In this document: piece after piece, positions 52,937 to 63,407 of the stretch
Numbering within the stretch: the first letter of the stretch is position 1
Layout: every line of letters begins with the position of its first letter
Source: Roseococcus suduntuyensis
GTDB taxonomy: Bacteria; Pseudomonadota; Alphaproteobacteria; Acetobacterales; Acetobacteraceae
Reading direction: 5' to 3'
NCBI RefSeq assembly: GCF_014196305.1
Contig: NZ_JACIDJ010000008.1
Location: 62,001-126,000, forward strand
Length of the DNA stretch: 64,000 bases
Position numbers and translations under genes: made by a program
The notes under the pieces: generated by a model
Databases searched by the model: none
The model's input: the letters and a program-made list of their open reading frames with translations, nothing else
What the model was told of the DNA's origin: nothing

Positions 52937-53920
52937 ATGAAGTTCCATCGCCGCTCAACCCTTGCCCTCGGCCTTGCGGGCCTCTCGGCGCCCGGCCTCG
53001 TGCAGGCGCAGGGAAGTTCCGGCTGGCGGCCGGCGCGTCCGGTGCGCCTCATCGTGCCCGCGGCACCCGGTGGGTCCAACGACATCCTGGCCCGCATCAT
53101 CGCCGAGCCCGCGAGCCAGATCCTGGGCCAGCCCGTCCTCATCGAGAACCGCGCCGGCGCGGGCAGCGTCATCGGCACCGAGGCGGCGGCGCGCGCCCCG
53201 GCCGATGGGCACACGGTGCTGATCAACAGCTCCCTCGCCACGCTGCCGGCGGTCGTCGCCAACCTGCCCTATGACACGATGGGCGATTTCGAGGGGGTGG
53301 CGGTGGCCGGCTTCTCGCCGCATTTGCTCGTGGTGAATGCCGCCGTGCAGGCGCGCACGGCGCAGGAATTCCTGGCCCTGCTGCGCGCCAATCCCGGTCG
53401 GCTGAACTATGCCTCGGCCGGGCCCGGCAGTGGCCCGCATATCGGCGGCCTGGTGCTGATGGCGCGGATGAACGTGCAGGCCGAGACGGTGCACTACCGC
53501 GGCGGCGGCCCCGGCATCGCGGCGCTGGTCTCGGGCGAGGCGCATTTCGGCACGCCGACCATGGCCTCCGCCATCGCCCAGGTGCGCGGCGGCGCCCTGC
53601 GCGCCCTGGCGGTGCTGGCGGAAGAGCCCAGCCCCGCCCTGCCGGGCGTGCCGAGCGCCCCGCAGGCGGGCATGCCCGGCGTGATCCATGAGGAGTTCTT
53701 CCCCATCCTGGCGCCCAAGCGCACGCCCCCCGCGGCGCTCGCCGCACTGAGCGAGGCCTTCCGCCAGGCGATCCACCGCAGCGCCGAGCGGGTGAACGAC
53801 ATGACGGGCGTCGCGGCCCGCCCGGGCTTCGAGACTAGCGCGCAGGTGATGGCCCTGGTGCAGTCCGGCGTCGAGAACTACACGCGCCTGCTCAGGGCGG
53901 CGGGTGTGCAGCCGGCCTGA
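52937..53920 (+). CDS. Second TTT periplasmic substrate-binding protein (Bug family)
   Basis: A 327-residue exported protein with signal MKFHRRSTLALGLAGLSAPGLVQA. Mature motifs are RPVRLIVPAAPGGSNDILARIIAEPA, VLIENRAGAGSVIGTEAAA and LNYASAGPGSGPHIGG, typical of Bug proteins. GGGGAG is six bases before the ATG. No TctA/TctB genes follow, so it is either an orphan binding protein or uses the membrane subunits at 44122-46073. Confidence 0.93.
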   Translation: MKFHRRSTLALGLAGLSAPGLVQAQGSSGWRPARPVRLIVPAAPGGSNDILARIIAEPASQILGQPVLIENRAGAGSVIGTEAAARAPADGHTVLINSSLATLPAVVANLPYDTMGDFEGVAVAGFSPHLLVVNAAVQARTAQEFLALLRANPGRLNYASAGPGSGPHIGGLVLMARMNVQAETVHYRGGGPGIAALVSGEAHFGTPTMASAIAQVRGGALRALAVLAEEPSPALPGVPSAPQAGMPGVIHEEFFPILAPKRTPPAALAALSEAFRQAIHRSAERVNDMTGVAARPGFETSAQVMALVQSGVENYTRLLRAAGVQPA

Positions 53921-53933
53921 GGCGTACCACCGA

Positions 53934-53957
53934 GGGCGGCGTCCGGCCGCGCCGCCC
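53934..53957 (+). terminator. Hairpin after the second Bug gene
   Basis: GGGCGGCG (53934-53941), loop TCCGGCCG, CGCCGCCC (53950-53957), 13 bases after the stop. No T-run follows, so it may be rho-assisted or merely a transcript-end structure. It separates the carboxylate region from the ABC cluster. Confidence 0.45.
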
Positions 53958-54067
53958 CTGGCACAGAAGCTTCACAGGTCTGCCATCCGGTTGAAGCACG
54001 CTGTCGTTAACCCCCCGCCCCATGGGGGCTGAGGCGCCTCGGATTCTGAGGAAGGCGCGCATACGGC

Positions 54068-55190
<1,123 letters not shown>

Positions 55191-55198
<8 letters not shown>

Positions 55199-56102
55199 GG
55201 CGGTGGCGCGGGCGCGCCCGACCTTCGTGCCGCGCGGCGAGGGCTGGGCAGGCTGGATGCTCTGCCTTCCGGCTGTGCTGTCCTACCTGCTGCTGTTGCT
55301 GCTGCCCACGCTGGCGGCGGTGCTGCTGGCCTTCACCGACTACGAACTGGGTGCGCCCGGCCTCGCCTGGATCGGCCTCGGCAACTTCCAGGAGTTGCTG
55401 GACGACCGCGGCTTCCGCATCTCGCTGCGCAATACGCTGATCTATGTGGGCATTGTCGCACCCGTCTCCATCGCGGGCGCGCTGGCCCTCGCCTTGCTGA
55501 TCGAGGCCGCCACGCGCGGCCGCGCCCTGTTCCGCGCGGTGTTCTTCCTGCCCATGGTCTCGCTGCCCGTGGCGATGGCGACGGCCTGGCAATACCTGCT
55601 GCACCCGACCATCGGGCCGCTGAACGCGGCTCTCGCGCAGCTTGGCATTGCCGGGCCGGCCTGGCTGACCTCCTCGGACACGGTCCTGCTCAGCCTCGCC
55701 TTCATTGGCATCTGGGAGGCGATCGGGTTCAACCTCGTGCTGTTCCTGGCGGGGCTGACCGCCATCCCGCGCGAACTGCACCAGGCGGCCGAGGTGGATG
55801 GCGTGAAGTCGGCCTGGGAACGCTTCCGCCTGGTCACCTGGCCGCTGCTCGGCCCCACCACGCTGTTCGTCGTCACCATCACCATGATCCGCTCGGTGCG
55901 GGTCTTCGACAGCGTGGCGGTGCTGACGCAGGGCGGGCCGAACCGGGCGTCGGAGGTGCTGCTCTACACCATGTACACCGAGGGCTTCACCTTCTTCCGC
56001 CTGGGTTATTCGGCGGCGATCACCCTCGTCTTCCTCATCATCGTGCTGGGGCTGATGCTGTTGCAGACCCGCGTCCTGGACAAGCGGGTGCATTATGGCT
56101 GA
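55191..56102 (+). CDS. ABC transporter permease (UgpA/MalF type)
   Basis: A 303-residue membrane protein with six hydrophobic segments (first at WMLCLPAVLSYLLLLLLPTLAAVLLAF in parts). It has the permease EAA loop EVDGVKSAWERFRLVTWPLLGP and SVAVLTQGGPNRASEVLLYTMYTEGF, typical of carbohydrate/sn-glycerol-3-phosphate importers. It is coupled to the ATPase and to the second permease by eight-base overlaps. Confidence 0.92.
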
Positions 56103-56934
56103 GCCGCGCGCGAACCCCTGGCCCTGTGCGCTGCGCCTCGCCTTCCTTGCCCTGCTGGGGCTGCTCTTCCTGATGCCCTACATCTGGATGATCTCGGCCT
56201 CGCTGAAGCCGCTGGACGAGATCTTCCGCGCCTCGCTCAACCTCCTGCCCGAGACGGGCGGCACGCTGCGCAACTACGCCCGCGTCTTCGAGAACGTGCC
56301 GGTGCTGACCTATCTCTGGAACGGGGTGGTGGTCTGCGCGGGCATCCTGTTCTTCCAGCTGCTGTTCGCCGTGCCCGCCGGCTATGCCCTGGCCAAGCTG
56401 CACTTCCCGGGGCGCGACTGGCTGTTCGGCCTTGTCATGCTGGGCCTCCTGGTGCCCTACCACGTGCCCGCGTTGCCGCTCTACGTGGGCTTCTCCTGGC
56501 TCGGGCTGCTCAACACCTACACGGCGCTGATCACGCCCTCCATCATCTCGGTCTTCGCGATCTTCCTGTTCCGGCAGTTCTTCAAGGCGCTGCCGGATGA
56601 GCTGATCCATGCCGCGCGCATCGACGGGATGAACGAGCTGTCCATCGTCTGGCGCGTCATCCTGCCCAATGCGCTCCCGGCGGCCACGGCTTTCGCCATC
56701 TTCTCGGTGGTGGCGCATTGGAACGACCTGTTCTGGCCGCTGATCGTGGTGACGGGGGCCGAGCGCGCGACGCCGGCACTCGGCGTGCTGACCTTCCGCT
56801 CGGAGGAGGCCGGCGATGACTTCGGCGCGCTGATGGCCGCCTCCGTGATCATGACCGCCCCCCTCGTCCTCGCCTTCCTCTTCGCGCAGCGACGCTTCGT
56901 GGAAGGCATCGCGACCACCGGCCTCAAGGGCTGA
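56095..56934 (+). CDS. ABC transporter permease (UgpE/MalG type)
   Basis: A 279-residue partner permease with six membrane segments. The N-terminal part reads LLFLMPYIWMISASLKPLDEIF, the EAA loop is AARIDGMNELSIVWRVILPNALP, and the end is RFVEGIATTGLKG, the last a typical MalG/UgpE ending. It pairs with the preceding permease in the membrane. Confidence 0.92.
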   Translation: MAEPRANPWPCALRLAFLALLGLLFLMPYIWMISASLKPLDEIFRASLNLLPETGGTLRNYARVFENVPVLTYLWNGVVVCAGILFFQLLFAVPAGYALAKLHFPGRDWLFGLVMLGLLVPYHVPALPLYVGFSWLGLLNTYTALITPSIISVFAIFLFRQFFKALPDELIHAARIDGMNELSIVWRVILPNALPAATAFAIFSVVAHWNDLFWPLIVVTGAERATPALGVLTFRSEEAGDDFGALMAASVIMTAPLVLAFLFAQRRFVEGIATTGLKG

Positions 56935-56950
56935 CAGGAGACATCACGCC

Positions 56951-58225
56951 ATGACCCATCGCCTCACCCGCCGCGCCGCGCTGGCGCTGCCCGCCTCGCT
57001 CGCCCTGCCTTCGCTGGCGCTGGGCCAGGCGCCGGTGGACATCACCGTCCATTACGCGCAGCCCTTCATCTTCAAGCCCTCCTACGACGCCATCACCGAG
57101 GCCTTCGCCCGCGTCGAGCCGAACATCCGCATCACCTACGTCACCTCGCCGGGCTACCCGGAGGGCACGCAGCACATCCTGCGCCAGGCGGCGACGAACC
57201 AGCTGCCGGACCTCTCCTTCCAGGGGCTGAACCTGCTGCGCGTCTTCGCCGAGCGCGGCATCGCGCAGGACCTGATGCCCTTCATCACGCGCGATGGCAC
57301 GCCGCAGGGCCAGGGCTACACCGACGGGCTGCTCAGCCTCGGCCGGTTCAACAACTACCAGGCGGGGCTGGCCTATGCGGCCTCCACCGCCATCACCTTC
57401 CTCAACGCCGATCTGTGCCGCCGCGCGGGTGTGGACCCCGACAACCTGCCCACCGACTGGGACGGCCATATCCGCCTGGCCGCCGCTGTGAAGGAGCGCG
57501 CGGGCGGGCCGGATGGCATGTGGTTCGCCTGGAGCGAGTGGATGTTCCAGACCCTGGTGCTGGCCCATGGCGGCGCGATGATGACGCCGGACGAGAGCGA
57601 CATCGCCTTCCAGGGCGAGGAGGGCCTCGGCACGCTGCGCCTGCATGAGCGCTTCGTTCGCGAGACGCAGATGCCGGCGCTGAATTCCAACAGCGCGTCC
57701 CAGGCCTTCGCCGCCGGCCGCCTCGGCGCCTTCTATTGGACCACCGCGGTGGTGCGGAACTTCATCCAGTCCGTCGGCCAGAGCTTCGAGTTCCGCACCT
57801 ACCCGCTGCCGGTCATCCCCGGCGTGGCCCATGGCACGCTCGCCACGGGGGGCGCGGCCGGCATGCTCACCGCGCGCGATCCCGCCAGGCGCGAGGCGGC
57901 GTGGAAGTTCCTGCGCTTCGCCACCAGCCCGCAGGGCCAGGCGCTGATGGTGATGAACAGCGGCTATGTGCCCTGCAACCAGATCGCCATTGATGATCCG
58001 CGATACCTGGGCGACTTCTACCGCCAGAACCCGCTCTTCCGCGCGGCGGTGACGCAGATGGGCCGCATGGCGCCCTGGTTCGCCTTCCCCGGCTCCAACG
58101 GCGTGCGTATCACCCAGGCCATCACGAACAACACCGCCCGCGTGATCGAGCGCACGGCCACGCCCGTGGTCGCGCTGGCCGACATGGCCAGCGAGGTGCG
58201 GCGCCTGCTGCCGCGGCGGAGCTGA
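56951..58225 (+). CDS. ABC transporter solute-binding protein (family 1, UgpB-like)
   Basis: A 424-residue exported protein with a twin-arginine-like signal (MTHRLTRRAALALPASLALPSLALG in parts). The mature sequence has VHYAQPFIFKPSYDAITEAF at the start and ATGGAAGMLTARDPARREAAWKFLRF near residue 300, as in UgpB-type binding proteins. AGGAG is nine bases before the ATG. The ligand may be a sugar or a glycerophospho compound; the phosphoesterase encoded next favours the latter. Confidence 0.88.
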   Translation: MTHRLTRRAALALPASLALPSLALGQAPVDITVHYAQPFIFKPSYDAITEAFARVEPNIRITYVTSPGYPEGTQHILRQAATNQLPDLSFQGLNLLRVFAERGIAQDLMPFITRDGTPQGQGYTDGLLSLGRFNNYQAGLAYAASTAITFLNADLCRRAGVDPDNLPTDWDGHIRLAAAVKERAGGPDGMWFAWSEWMFQTLVLAHGGAMMTPDESDIAFQGEEGLGTLRLHERFVRETQMPALNSNSASQAFAAGRLGAFYWTTAVVRNFIQSVGQSFEFRTYPLPVIPGVAHGTLATGGAAGMLTARDPARREAAWKFLRFATSPQGQALMVMNSGYVPCNQIAIDDPRYLGDFYRQNPLFRAAVTQMGRMAPWFAFPGSNGVRITQAITNNTARVIERTATPVVALADMASEVRRLLPRRS

Positions 58226-58228
58226 GCC

Positions 58229-59062
58229 GTGACGACACGAATCCTGCAGATCAGCGACACGCATCTCTCGCCCGTCCACACCCATTTCCAGTCCAACTAC
58301 GAGCGGCTGCTGGAGTGGATGGCCGAAAGCCCGCCGGACCTGGTGATCGTGACCGGCGACCTCTCGCTCGACGGCGCGGACCAGGACGCCGACCTGCGCT
58401 TCGCCGCCGAACAATTGGCGCGCCTGCCGGCGCCCTGGCGCGCCATCCCCGGCAACCATGACGTGGGCGACTACCCGGTGCTGGGCGGTCATCAGCCGAC
58501 CGACGCCACCCGCATGGCGCGTTGGCGTGACGTGCTGGGCGCCGACCATTTCATGGAGGATGTGCCGGGCTGGCGCCTCATCGGCCTCAACACCCAGACG
58601 CTGGGTTCTGGTCTGCCGGAGGAGGCGGCGCAGGACGCGGCGCTGCACGGCGCCGTGGCCGGGGCAGGGGGGCGGGCACTTGCCCTCTTCCTGCACAAGC
58701 CGCTCTGCCAGCACCGGCTGGACGACACGGTGGTGGACTACTGGCCCGTGCTGCAACCCGCGCGCGACGCGCTGGTGGCGGCGTTCGGCGCCACGCCGCC
58801 GCGCTTCGTGGCCTCCGGCCACATCCACCAGTGGCGCGACCACGCGCCGGATGGGCTGCGCCAGATCTGGGCGCCGCCCGTCTCCTTCATCGTGGGCGAG
58901 GACCGCCAGCCCAGCATCGGCTCCAAGCTGATCGGCGTGGTGGAACACCTGCTGCACGAGGACGGCACGCATGACAGCCGCCTGCTGCTGCCCGAACGCC
59001 TGGCGCTGAACGACCTCTCGCGCCTGCCCCAGCTCTACGCCCGGCCCGCGGCCGCGGCCTGA
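58229..59062 (+). CDS. Metallophosphoesterase (cyclic-nucleotide / glycerophosphodiester phosphodiesterase type)
   Basis: A 277-residue cytosolic hydrolase of the CpdA/GpdQ group with the two-metal site: QISDTH (Asp10, His12), VTGDLSLDG, IPGNHD and SGHIHQW. These enzymes split cAMP or glycerophosphodiesters. GTG at 58229 lies three bases after the binding-protein stop, so it is part of the transport operon. Hydrolysis of the imported phosphodiester is a reasonable inference; there is no signal peptide, so it works after uptake. Confidence 0.85.
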   Translation: MTTRILQISDTHLSPVHTHFQSNYERLLEWMAESPPDLVIVTGDLSLDGADQDADLRFAAEQLARLPAPWRAIPGNHDVGDYPVLGGHQPTDATRMARWRDVLGADHFMEDVPGWRLIGLNTQTLGSGLPEEAAQDAALHGAVAGAGGRALALFLHKPLCQHRLDDTVVDYWPVLQPARDALVAAFGATPPRFVASGHIHQWRDHAPDGLRQIWAPPVSFIVGEDRQPSIGSKLIGVVEHLLHEDGTHDSRLLLPERLALNDLSRLPQLYARPAAAA

Positions 59063-59085
59063 ACCCCCCTTCCAGGAGACCCACC

Positions 59086-60096
59086 ATGAACCGCCGCCAG
59101 ATCATGCTGTCCGGCCTCGCCGCCGGCCTGCCCCTCGCCGCGCCCGCCCTCGGCCAGGCCGCGCGCGCCGTCTGCTACAACTGCCCGCCCGAATGGGCCG
59201 ATTGGGGCGGCATGCTGCGCCTGCTGCAATCCCGCGCCGGCCTCACCGTGCCGCCGGACAACAAGAATTCCGGCCAGTCGCTGGCCGCGCTGCTGGCCGA
59301 GCGCGCGCGCCCGGTGGCCGATGTCGTCTATCTGGGTGGCCAGGTCGGCCCCCAGGCGCGCGAGGCGGGCGTGCTGGCCCCCTACAAGCCCGAGCGCTTC
59401 GACCGCATCCCGGCCGGCCTGAAGGATGAGGACGGCTACTGGTTCACCATCCACTCGGGCACGCTGGGCCTCTTCGTGAACACCCGCGCGCTGGGCAACA
59501 AGCCCGTGCCGCAGAGTTGGCGCGACCTGCTGAACCCCACCTATCGCGGCATGGTGGGTTATTTGAACCCGACCTCGGCCGCGGTGGGCCAGGTGGGCGT
59601 GGTGGCGGTGAACCTCGCCCTCGGAGGCACCTACGAGAATTTCGACCCGGCGATGGATTTCTTCCGCCGCCTGCGCGCCAACCAGCCCATCGTCCCCATG
59701 CAGACGGCCTATGCGCGCGTGCTCTCGGGCGAGATCCCCATCCTGTTCGACTACGACTTCAACGCCTATCGCGCGCAATACAGCGACGGCGCGCCCACAC
59801 GCTTCGTCATCCCCGCCGAGGGCACGCAGACCCTGCCCTATGTCATGGGCCTGGTGGCCAACGGCCCCAACCCCGACAATGGCAAGCGCATGCTGGACTT
59901 CCTGCTCTCCGACGAGGGCCAGCGCCATTGGGCCGGCGCCTTCCTGCGCCCTGTCTTCCCCGAGCTGATGCCCGAGCAGGCCGCCGCCCGCTTCCTCCCG
60001 GCGGAGGACTATGCCCGCGCCACGCCGCTTGACGTGCGCCGCCTGGCGGGCGCGGTGCGGATGCTCTCCGACCGCTACCAGCGCGAGGTCGGCTGA
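59086..60096 (+). CDS. ABC transporter solute-binding protein (iron / aminoethylphosphonate / polyamine type)
   Basis: A 336-residue exported protein with signal MNRRQIMLSGLAAGLPLAAPALG. It resembles the FbpA/PhnS-like binding proteins in ADVVYLGGQVGPQAREAGVL, GTLGLFVNTRAL, SWRDLLNPTYRGMVGYLNPTSA (in parts) and the end FLLSDEGQRHWA. The iron-binding tyrosine pair of true FbpA is not evident, which favours an organic ligand. AGGAG precedes the ATG. Its stop overlaps the next permease start by one base. Confidence 0.85.
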   Translation: MNRRQIMLSGLAAGLPLAAPALGQAARAVCYNCPPEWADWGGMLRLLQSRAGLTVPPDNKNSGQSLAALLAERARPVADVVYLGGQVGPQAREAGVLAPYKPERFDRIPAGLKDEDGYWFTIHSGTLGLFVNTRALGNKPVPQSWRDLLNPTYRGMVGYLNPTSAAVGQVGVVAVNLALGGTYENFDPAMDFFRRLRANQPIVPMQTAYARVLSGEIPILFDYDFNAYRAQYSDGAPTRFVIPAEGTQTLPYVMGLVANGPNPDNGKRMLDFLLSDEGQRHWAGAFLRPVFPELMPEQAAARFLPAEDYARATPLDVRRLAGAVRMLSDRYQREVG

Positions 60097-60887
60097 TGTC
60101 GGACCGCCTGCGCGCGGCGCTGCTCATCGCGCCCGCGCTGGCGGTCTTCGGGGCCTTCTTCCTCATCCCGCTCGGGCAGCTCGCGGTCGCGGGCGGCGCG
60201 GGCGGCTACACCACCATCCTGACCGAACCGCGTTACTTGCGCAGCCTCGGCGTCACGCTGCTGGTGGCGGCGCTGACCACGGCCATCACGCTGGGCATTG
60301 CGACGGCGGTGGGCCTCTTCCTGGCACGGAACCGCTTTCCCGGGCGCGGCACGCTGCTGGCGCTGCTGACCCTGCCGCTGGCCTTTCCGGGTGTGGTGGT
60401 GGGTTATCTCGTCATCATGCTGGCGGGGCGGCAGGGGCTGGTCTCGGAGATCTCCATGGCCTTGGGCGGGGAACGCATCGTCTTCGCCTATTCACTCGCG
60501 GGGCTGCTGCTGGGCTATGTGTATTTCTCCATCCCGCGCACGCTGCTGACGGTCATCGCGGCGGCCGAGAAGCTCGACCCTCGGCTCGAGGAGGCTGCGC
60601 GATCGCTCGGTGCCTCGCCGCTCGGCGTGCTGCGCGACGTGCTGCTGCCGGGCCTCTCGCCCGCGTTGACGGCGGCCGGCGCCATCTGCTTCGCGACCGC
60701 GACGGGCGCCTTCGGTACGGCCTTTGCGCTGGCCTCGCGCATCGATGTGCTGCCCATGGTGATCTACACGGAGTTCACATTGCAGGCGAACCTCGCGGTC
60801 GCGGCCGCGCTGTCCTTCCTGCTGGGGCTGGCCACCTGGGCGGTGCTGGCGCTGGCCCGCGGCGCCAGCGGGGGTGCCGCCGGATGA
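60096..60887 (+). CDS. ABC transporter permease (second system, subunit 1)
   Basis: A 263-residue membrane protein with six hydrophobic segments and the EAA loop [45 protein letters not shown] is typical of the spermidine/putrescine-thiamine-aminoethylphosphonate permease group. It overlaps the binding-protein gene by one base and the next permease by four bases. Confidence 0.92.
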   Translation: MSDRLRAALLIAPALAVFGAFFLIPLGQLAVAGGAGGYTTILTEPRYLRSLGVTLLVAALTTAITLGIATAVGLFLARNRFPGRGTLLALLTLPLAFPGVVVGYLVIMLAGRQGLVSEISMALGGERIVFAYSLAGLLLGYVYFSIPRTLLTVIAAAEKLDPRLEEAARSLGASPLGVLRDVLLPGLSPALTAAGAICFATATGAFGTAFALASRIDVLPMVIYTEFTLQANLAVAAALSFLLGLATWAVLALARGASGGAAG

Positions 60888-61681
60888 GCCGCGGAATGGG
60901 CTTCTGGACCGGGCTGGGCTTCACGCTGCTGATCTCGGCCTTCCTCATCCTGCCCGTGCTGGTCTCCGTGTTGCCGGGCATCACGGCCAACCAGTTCGAG
61001 GGGCTTTCCAGCGGCCTCACCACGCGCTGGCTGCGCGAGGTCTGGGCCAATTACGGCGGCACCGTGCTGCTCTCGCTGCAGATCGCGCTCTCCACACTGG
61101 TGATCACGCTGCTGGTCGGCGTGCCGGCGGCCTATGTGCTGGCGCGCCATGCCGGCGTCACGGCGCGGCTGGTGGAAGAGGCGCTGGTCATGCCCGTGGC
61201 CGTGCCCGGTATCGCCACCGCGCTGGGCCTGATCCTCGCCTATGGCGCGGTGGGCGATCTGCGTGCGTCCTGGCTGTTCATCCTGGTGGGGCATGTCGTC
61301 TTCTGCCTGCCCTTCATGGTGCGCGCCGTGCTGGCCGTGCTGCTCTCCATGGACCTGAAGGGGCTGGAGGAGGCCGCGCGCGCGTGCGGCGCCTCCTGGC
61401 CGCAGCGCTTCCTGGGCGTGATCCTCCCCAACATCGCGGGCGGCATGCTGGCGGGCAGCCTGATGGTGGTCACTCTCTCGCTTGGCGAATTCAACATGAC
61501 GCTGCTGCTGCACACCCCCTTCACCCGCACCCTGCCGGTGGGCCTGGCCGATGCCTACACCGCGCTGCGCACCGAGATGGCCTCGGCTTACACGCTGATC
61601 TTCTTCGTGCTGATCGTGCCGCTGCTGAGCGCCATGCAATGGGCCGCAGGCCGCGCGGACCGCGTGGGAGCGGTGCGATGA
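60884..61681 (+). CDS. ABC transporter permease (second system, subunit 2)
   Basis: A 265-residue membrane protein with six hydrophobic segments. It has [24 protein letters not shown], the EAA loop [22 protein letters not shown] and [23 protein letters not shown], typical of PotI/PhnV-like permeases. It overlaps both neighbours by four bases, so it belongs to a single polycistronic message. Confidence 0.92.
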   Translation: MSRGMGFWTGLGFTLLISAFLILPVLVSVLPGITANQFEGLSSGLTTRWLREVWANYGGTVLLSLQIALSTLVITLLVGVPAAYVLARHAGVTARLVEEALVMPVAVPGIATALGLILAYGAVGDLRASWLFILVGHVVFCLPFMVRAVLAVLLSMDLKGLEEAARACGASWPQRFLGVILPNIAGGMLAGSLMVVTLSLGEFNMTLLLHTPFTRTLPVGLADAYTALRTEMASAYTLIFFVLIVPLLSAMQWAAGRADRVGAVR

Positions 61682-62613
61682 GCGTCGCCATCAAGCTGCG
61701 TGGCTGCGGCAAGACCTGGCCCGGCGGCACGGTGGCGCTGCACCCGCTCGACCTCGACATCGCGGCCGGCGAGACGCTGGTGCTGCTGGGGCCCTCGGGT
61801 TGCGGCAAGACCACGCTGCTGCGCCTCATCGCCGGCCTCGAATTGCCCGATGCCGGCGGCCAGGTGCTGTTCGACGGCGAAGACGTGACGCGCCTGCCCA
61901 TCGAGCGCCGCAACGTCGGCATGGTGTTCCAGTCCTACGCGCTGTTTCCCAACATGGATGTGGCCGGAAACATCGGCTACGGGCTGCGCGTGCGCGGCAT
62001 CCCCCGCGCCGAGGTCGCGCGCCGCGTGGACGAGATGCTGGAGATGACGCGCCTCACCGAATTCGCGCGGCGGCGGGTGGATGCGCTCTCCGGCGGGCAG
62101 CGCCAGCGCGTGGCCCTTGCACGGGCGATCGCGCCGCGCCCCCGCGTGCTGCTGCTGGACGAACCGCTCTCCGCGCTCGACGCCAGGCTGCGCGAGGAGT
62201 TGCGCCAGGAGATCGATGCGCTGCTGCGGTCCTTGGGCATCACCGCCATCTACGTCACCCATGACCAGGCCGAGGCGATGGCGCTCAGCGACCGCATCTG
62301 CGCGATGGAGCGCGGGCGCATCGCGCAGATCGGCACGGGGCGTGACCTCTACCACCGCCCCGCCAATGACTTCGTGGCCGGCTTCGTGGGCGACACCAAT
62401 CGGCTTGGCGAGGAACTGGTGCGTCCCGAACAACTGGCCCTGCACCCCAGCGCGGAGGGCGAATGGACGGTGCAGCGCGCCACCTTCCTCGGCCCCTTCG
62501 TGCGGGTGAAGCTACGCGACGCGGCGGGCCGGGAGCTGATGGTGGACATGCCCGATCTGGCGACCCCCGCACCGGGCGCGCGCGTGGAGGTGCGGCGGCG
62601 CGGGCCGGCCTGA
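61678..62613 (+). CDS. ABC transporter ATP-binding protein (second system, PotA/PhnT type)
   Basis: A 311-residue ATPase. Walker A is [13 protein letters not shown], the Q-loop [12 protein letters not shown], the signature [16 protein letters not shown], Walker [13 protein letters not shown] and the H-loop VTHDQAEA. A short TOBE-like domain ends the protein, smaller than in the ATPase at 54068. It is the last gene of the nine-gene ABC/phosphoesterase run and is convergent with the DUF190 gene. Confidence 0.93.
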   Translation: MSVAIKLRGCGKTWPGGTVALHPLDLDIAAGETLVLLGPSGCGKTTLLRLIAGLELPDAGGQVLFDGEDVTRLPIERRNVGMVFQSYALFPNMDVAGNIGYGLRVRGIPRAEVARRVDEMLEMTRLTEFARRRVDALSGGQRQRVALARAIAPRPRVLLLDEPLSALDARLREELRQEIDALLRSLGITAIYVTHDQAEAMALSDRICAMERGRIAQIGTGRDLYHRPANDFVAGFVGDTNRLGEELVRPEQLALHPSAEGEWTVQRATFLGPFVRVKLRDAAGRELMVDMPDLATPAPGARVEVRRRGPA

Positions 62614-62642
62614 GCAGTCGGTGCCGGCTTTCGAGAAGCCGA

Positions 62643-62990
62643 TCAGTCCAGCCCGGCCTCATGCCCGTAGCGCACCACCCGCACCGTTTCCAGCGTCACC
62701 AGCGCGCCACCGAGCATGGGTTGCAGCGCCTCGACCAGCGCCTCGATCCTGGCCTCGTCATCCACCAGCTCGATCACCAGCGGCAGGTCCGCGGACAGGC
62801 GCAGGATCTTGGAGCTGTGCAGCCGGCTCGATCGCCCATAGCCCATCGGGCCGCGCAGCATGGTCGCGCCCGCAAGGCCCATCTCCCGCGCCTTGAGCAC
62901 GATCGCCTCGTGCAGCGGGCCGCCCTGGTATTCGTCGCTCTCGCCGATGAAGACGCGCAGCAGACTGGCGGTGGTGGTGTTGATGACCAT
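62643..62990 (-). CDS. DUF190 (PII-like) protein of the fluoride-export cluster
   Basis: A 115-residue protein of the DUF190 family, which has a PII-like fold. It includes LRVFIGESDEYQGGPLHEAIVLKAREMGLAGATMLRGPMGYGR (in parts) and LPLVIELVDDEARIEALVEAL. Members are regularly found beside crcB and are thought to regulate fluoride export, though direct evidence is limited. It begins two bases after the stop of the first crcB gene. Confidence 0.88.
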   Translation of the reverse strand: MVINTTTASLLRVFIGESDEYQGGPLHEAIVLKAREMGLAGATMLRGPMGYGRSSRLHSSKILRLSADLPLVIELVDDEARIEALVEALQPMLGGALVTLETVRVVRYGHEAGLD

Positions 62991-62992
62991 GG

Positions 62993-63403
62993 TCAGCTTC
63001 CTCGAAGGCGGTTCATGCGTTGGCCCAGGCGGTCGCCGAGCCAGGCGCCGGCCAGCCATGTCGCGGCGGAGATGCCCACATACCCCAGCGCGAGCGCCCA
63101 TTGCCCGGCATCGAGCAGCCGGATGCTCTCCAGGCTGAAGACCGAGAAGGTGGTGAAGCCGCCGCAGAACCCCGCCATCACGCCCTGGCGCAGGGCGGGT
63201 GTCACGAAGAGGCGGCCATCGGGACCTGTCAGCGCGGCGTAGAGGCCGATCAGGAAGGAACCCGCGACGTTCACGCCCAGCGTGCCGAAGGGAAAGGCCG
63301 GCCCCAGCAGCGCGATGCCGGCCAGGGCGCAGAGATAGCGCGCCACCGAACCCAGCGCGCCGCCCAGCGCGATGGCAAGATAGAGGCGGGGGCCCGGTGC
63401 CAT
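62993..63403 (-). CDS. crcB: Fluoride ion channel CrcB (Fluc), copy 1
   Basis: A 136-residue membrane protein with four hydrophobic segments. The family marks are GGALGSVARYLCAL, FPFGTLGVNVAGSFLIGLY and GFCGGFTTFSVFSLE, the last lining the fluoride pore with its conserved Phe, Thr and Ser. Fluc channels are antiparallel dimers that expel cytosolic fluoride. It is the downstream copy of a tandem pair; the ATG follows the other copy's stop by four bases. Confidence 0.94.
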   Translation of the reverse strand: MAPGPRLYLAIALGGALGSVARYLCALAGIALLGPAFPFGTLGVNVAGSFLIGLYAALTGPDGRLFVTPALRQGVMAGFCGGFTTFSVFSLESIRLLDAGQWALALGYVGISAATWLAGAWLGDRLGQRMNRLRGS

Positions 63404-63407
63404 CCTC

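Noticed and set aside
53969-54010. Possible Pho box ahead of the ABC/phosphoesterase operon
   Set aside because: CTGCCAT (53980) and CTGTCGT (54001) resemble half-sites, but the spacing is 21 rather than 22 and the unit between them does not match. Too weak to claim.
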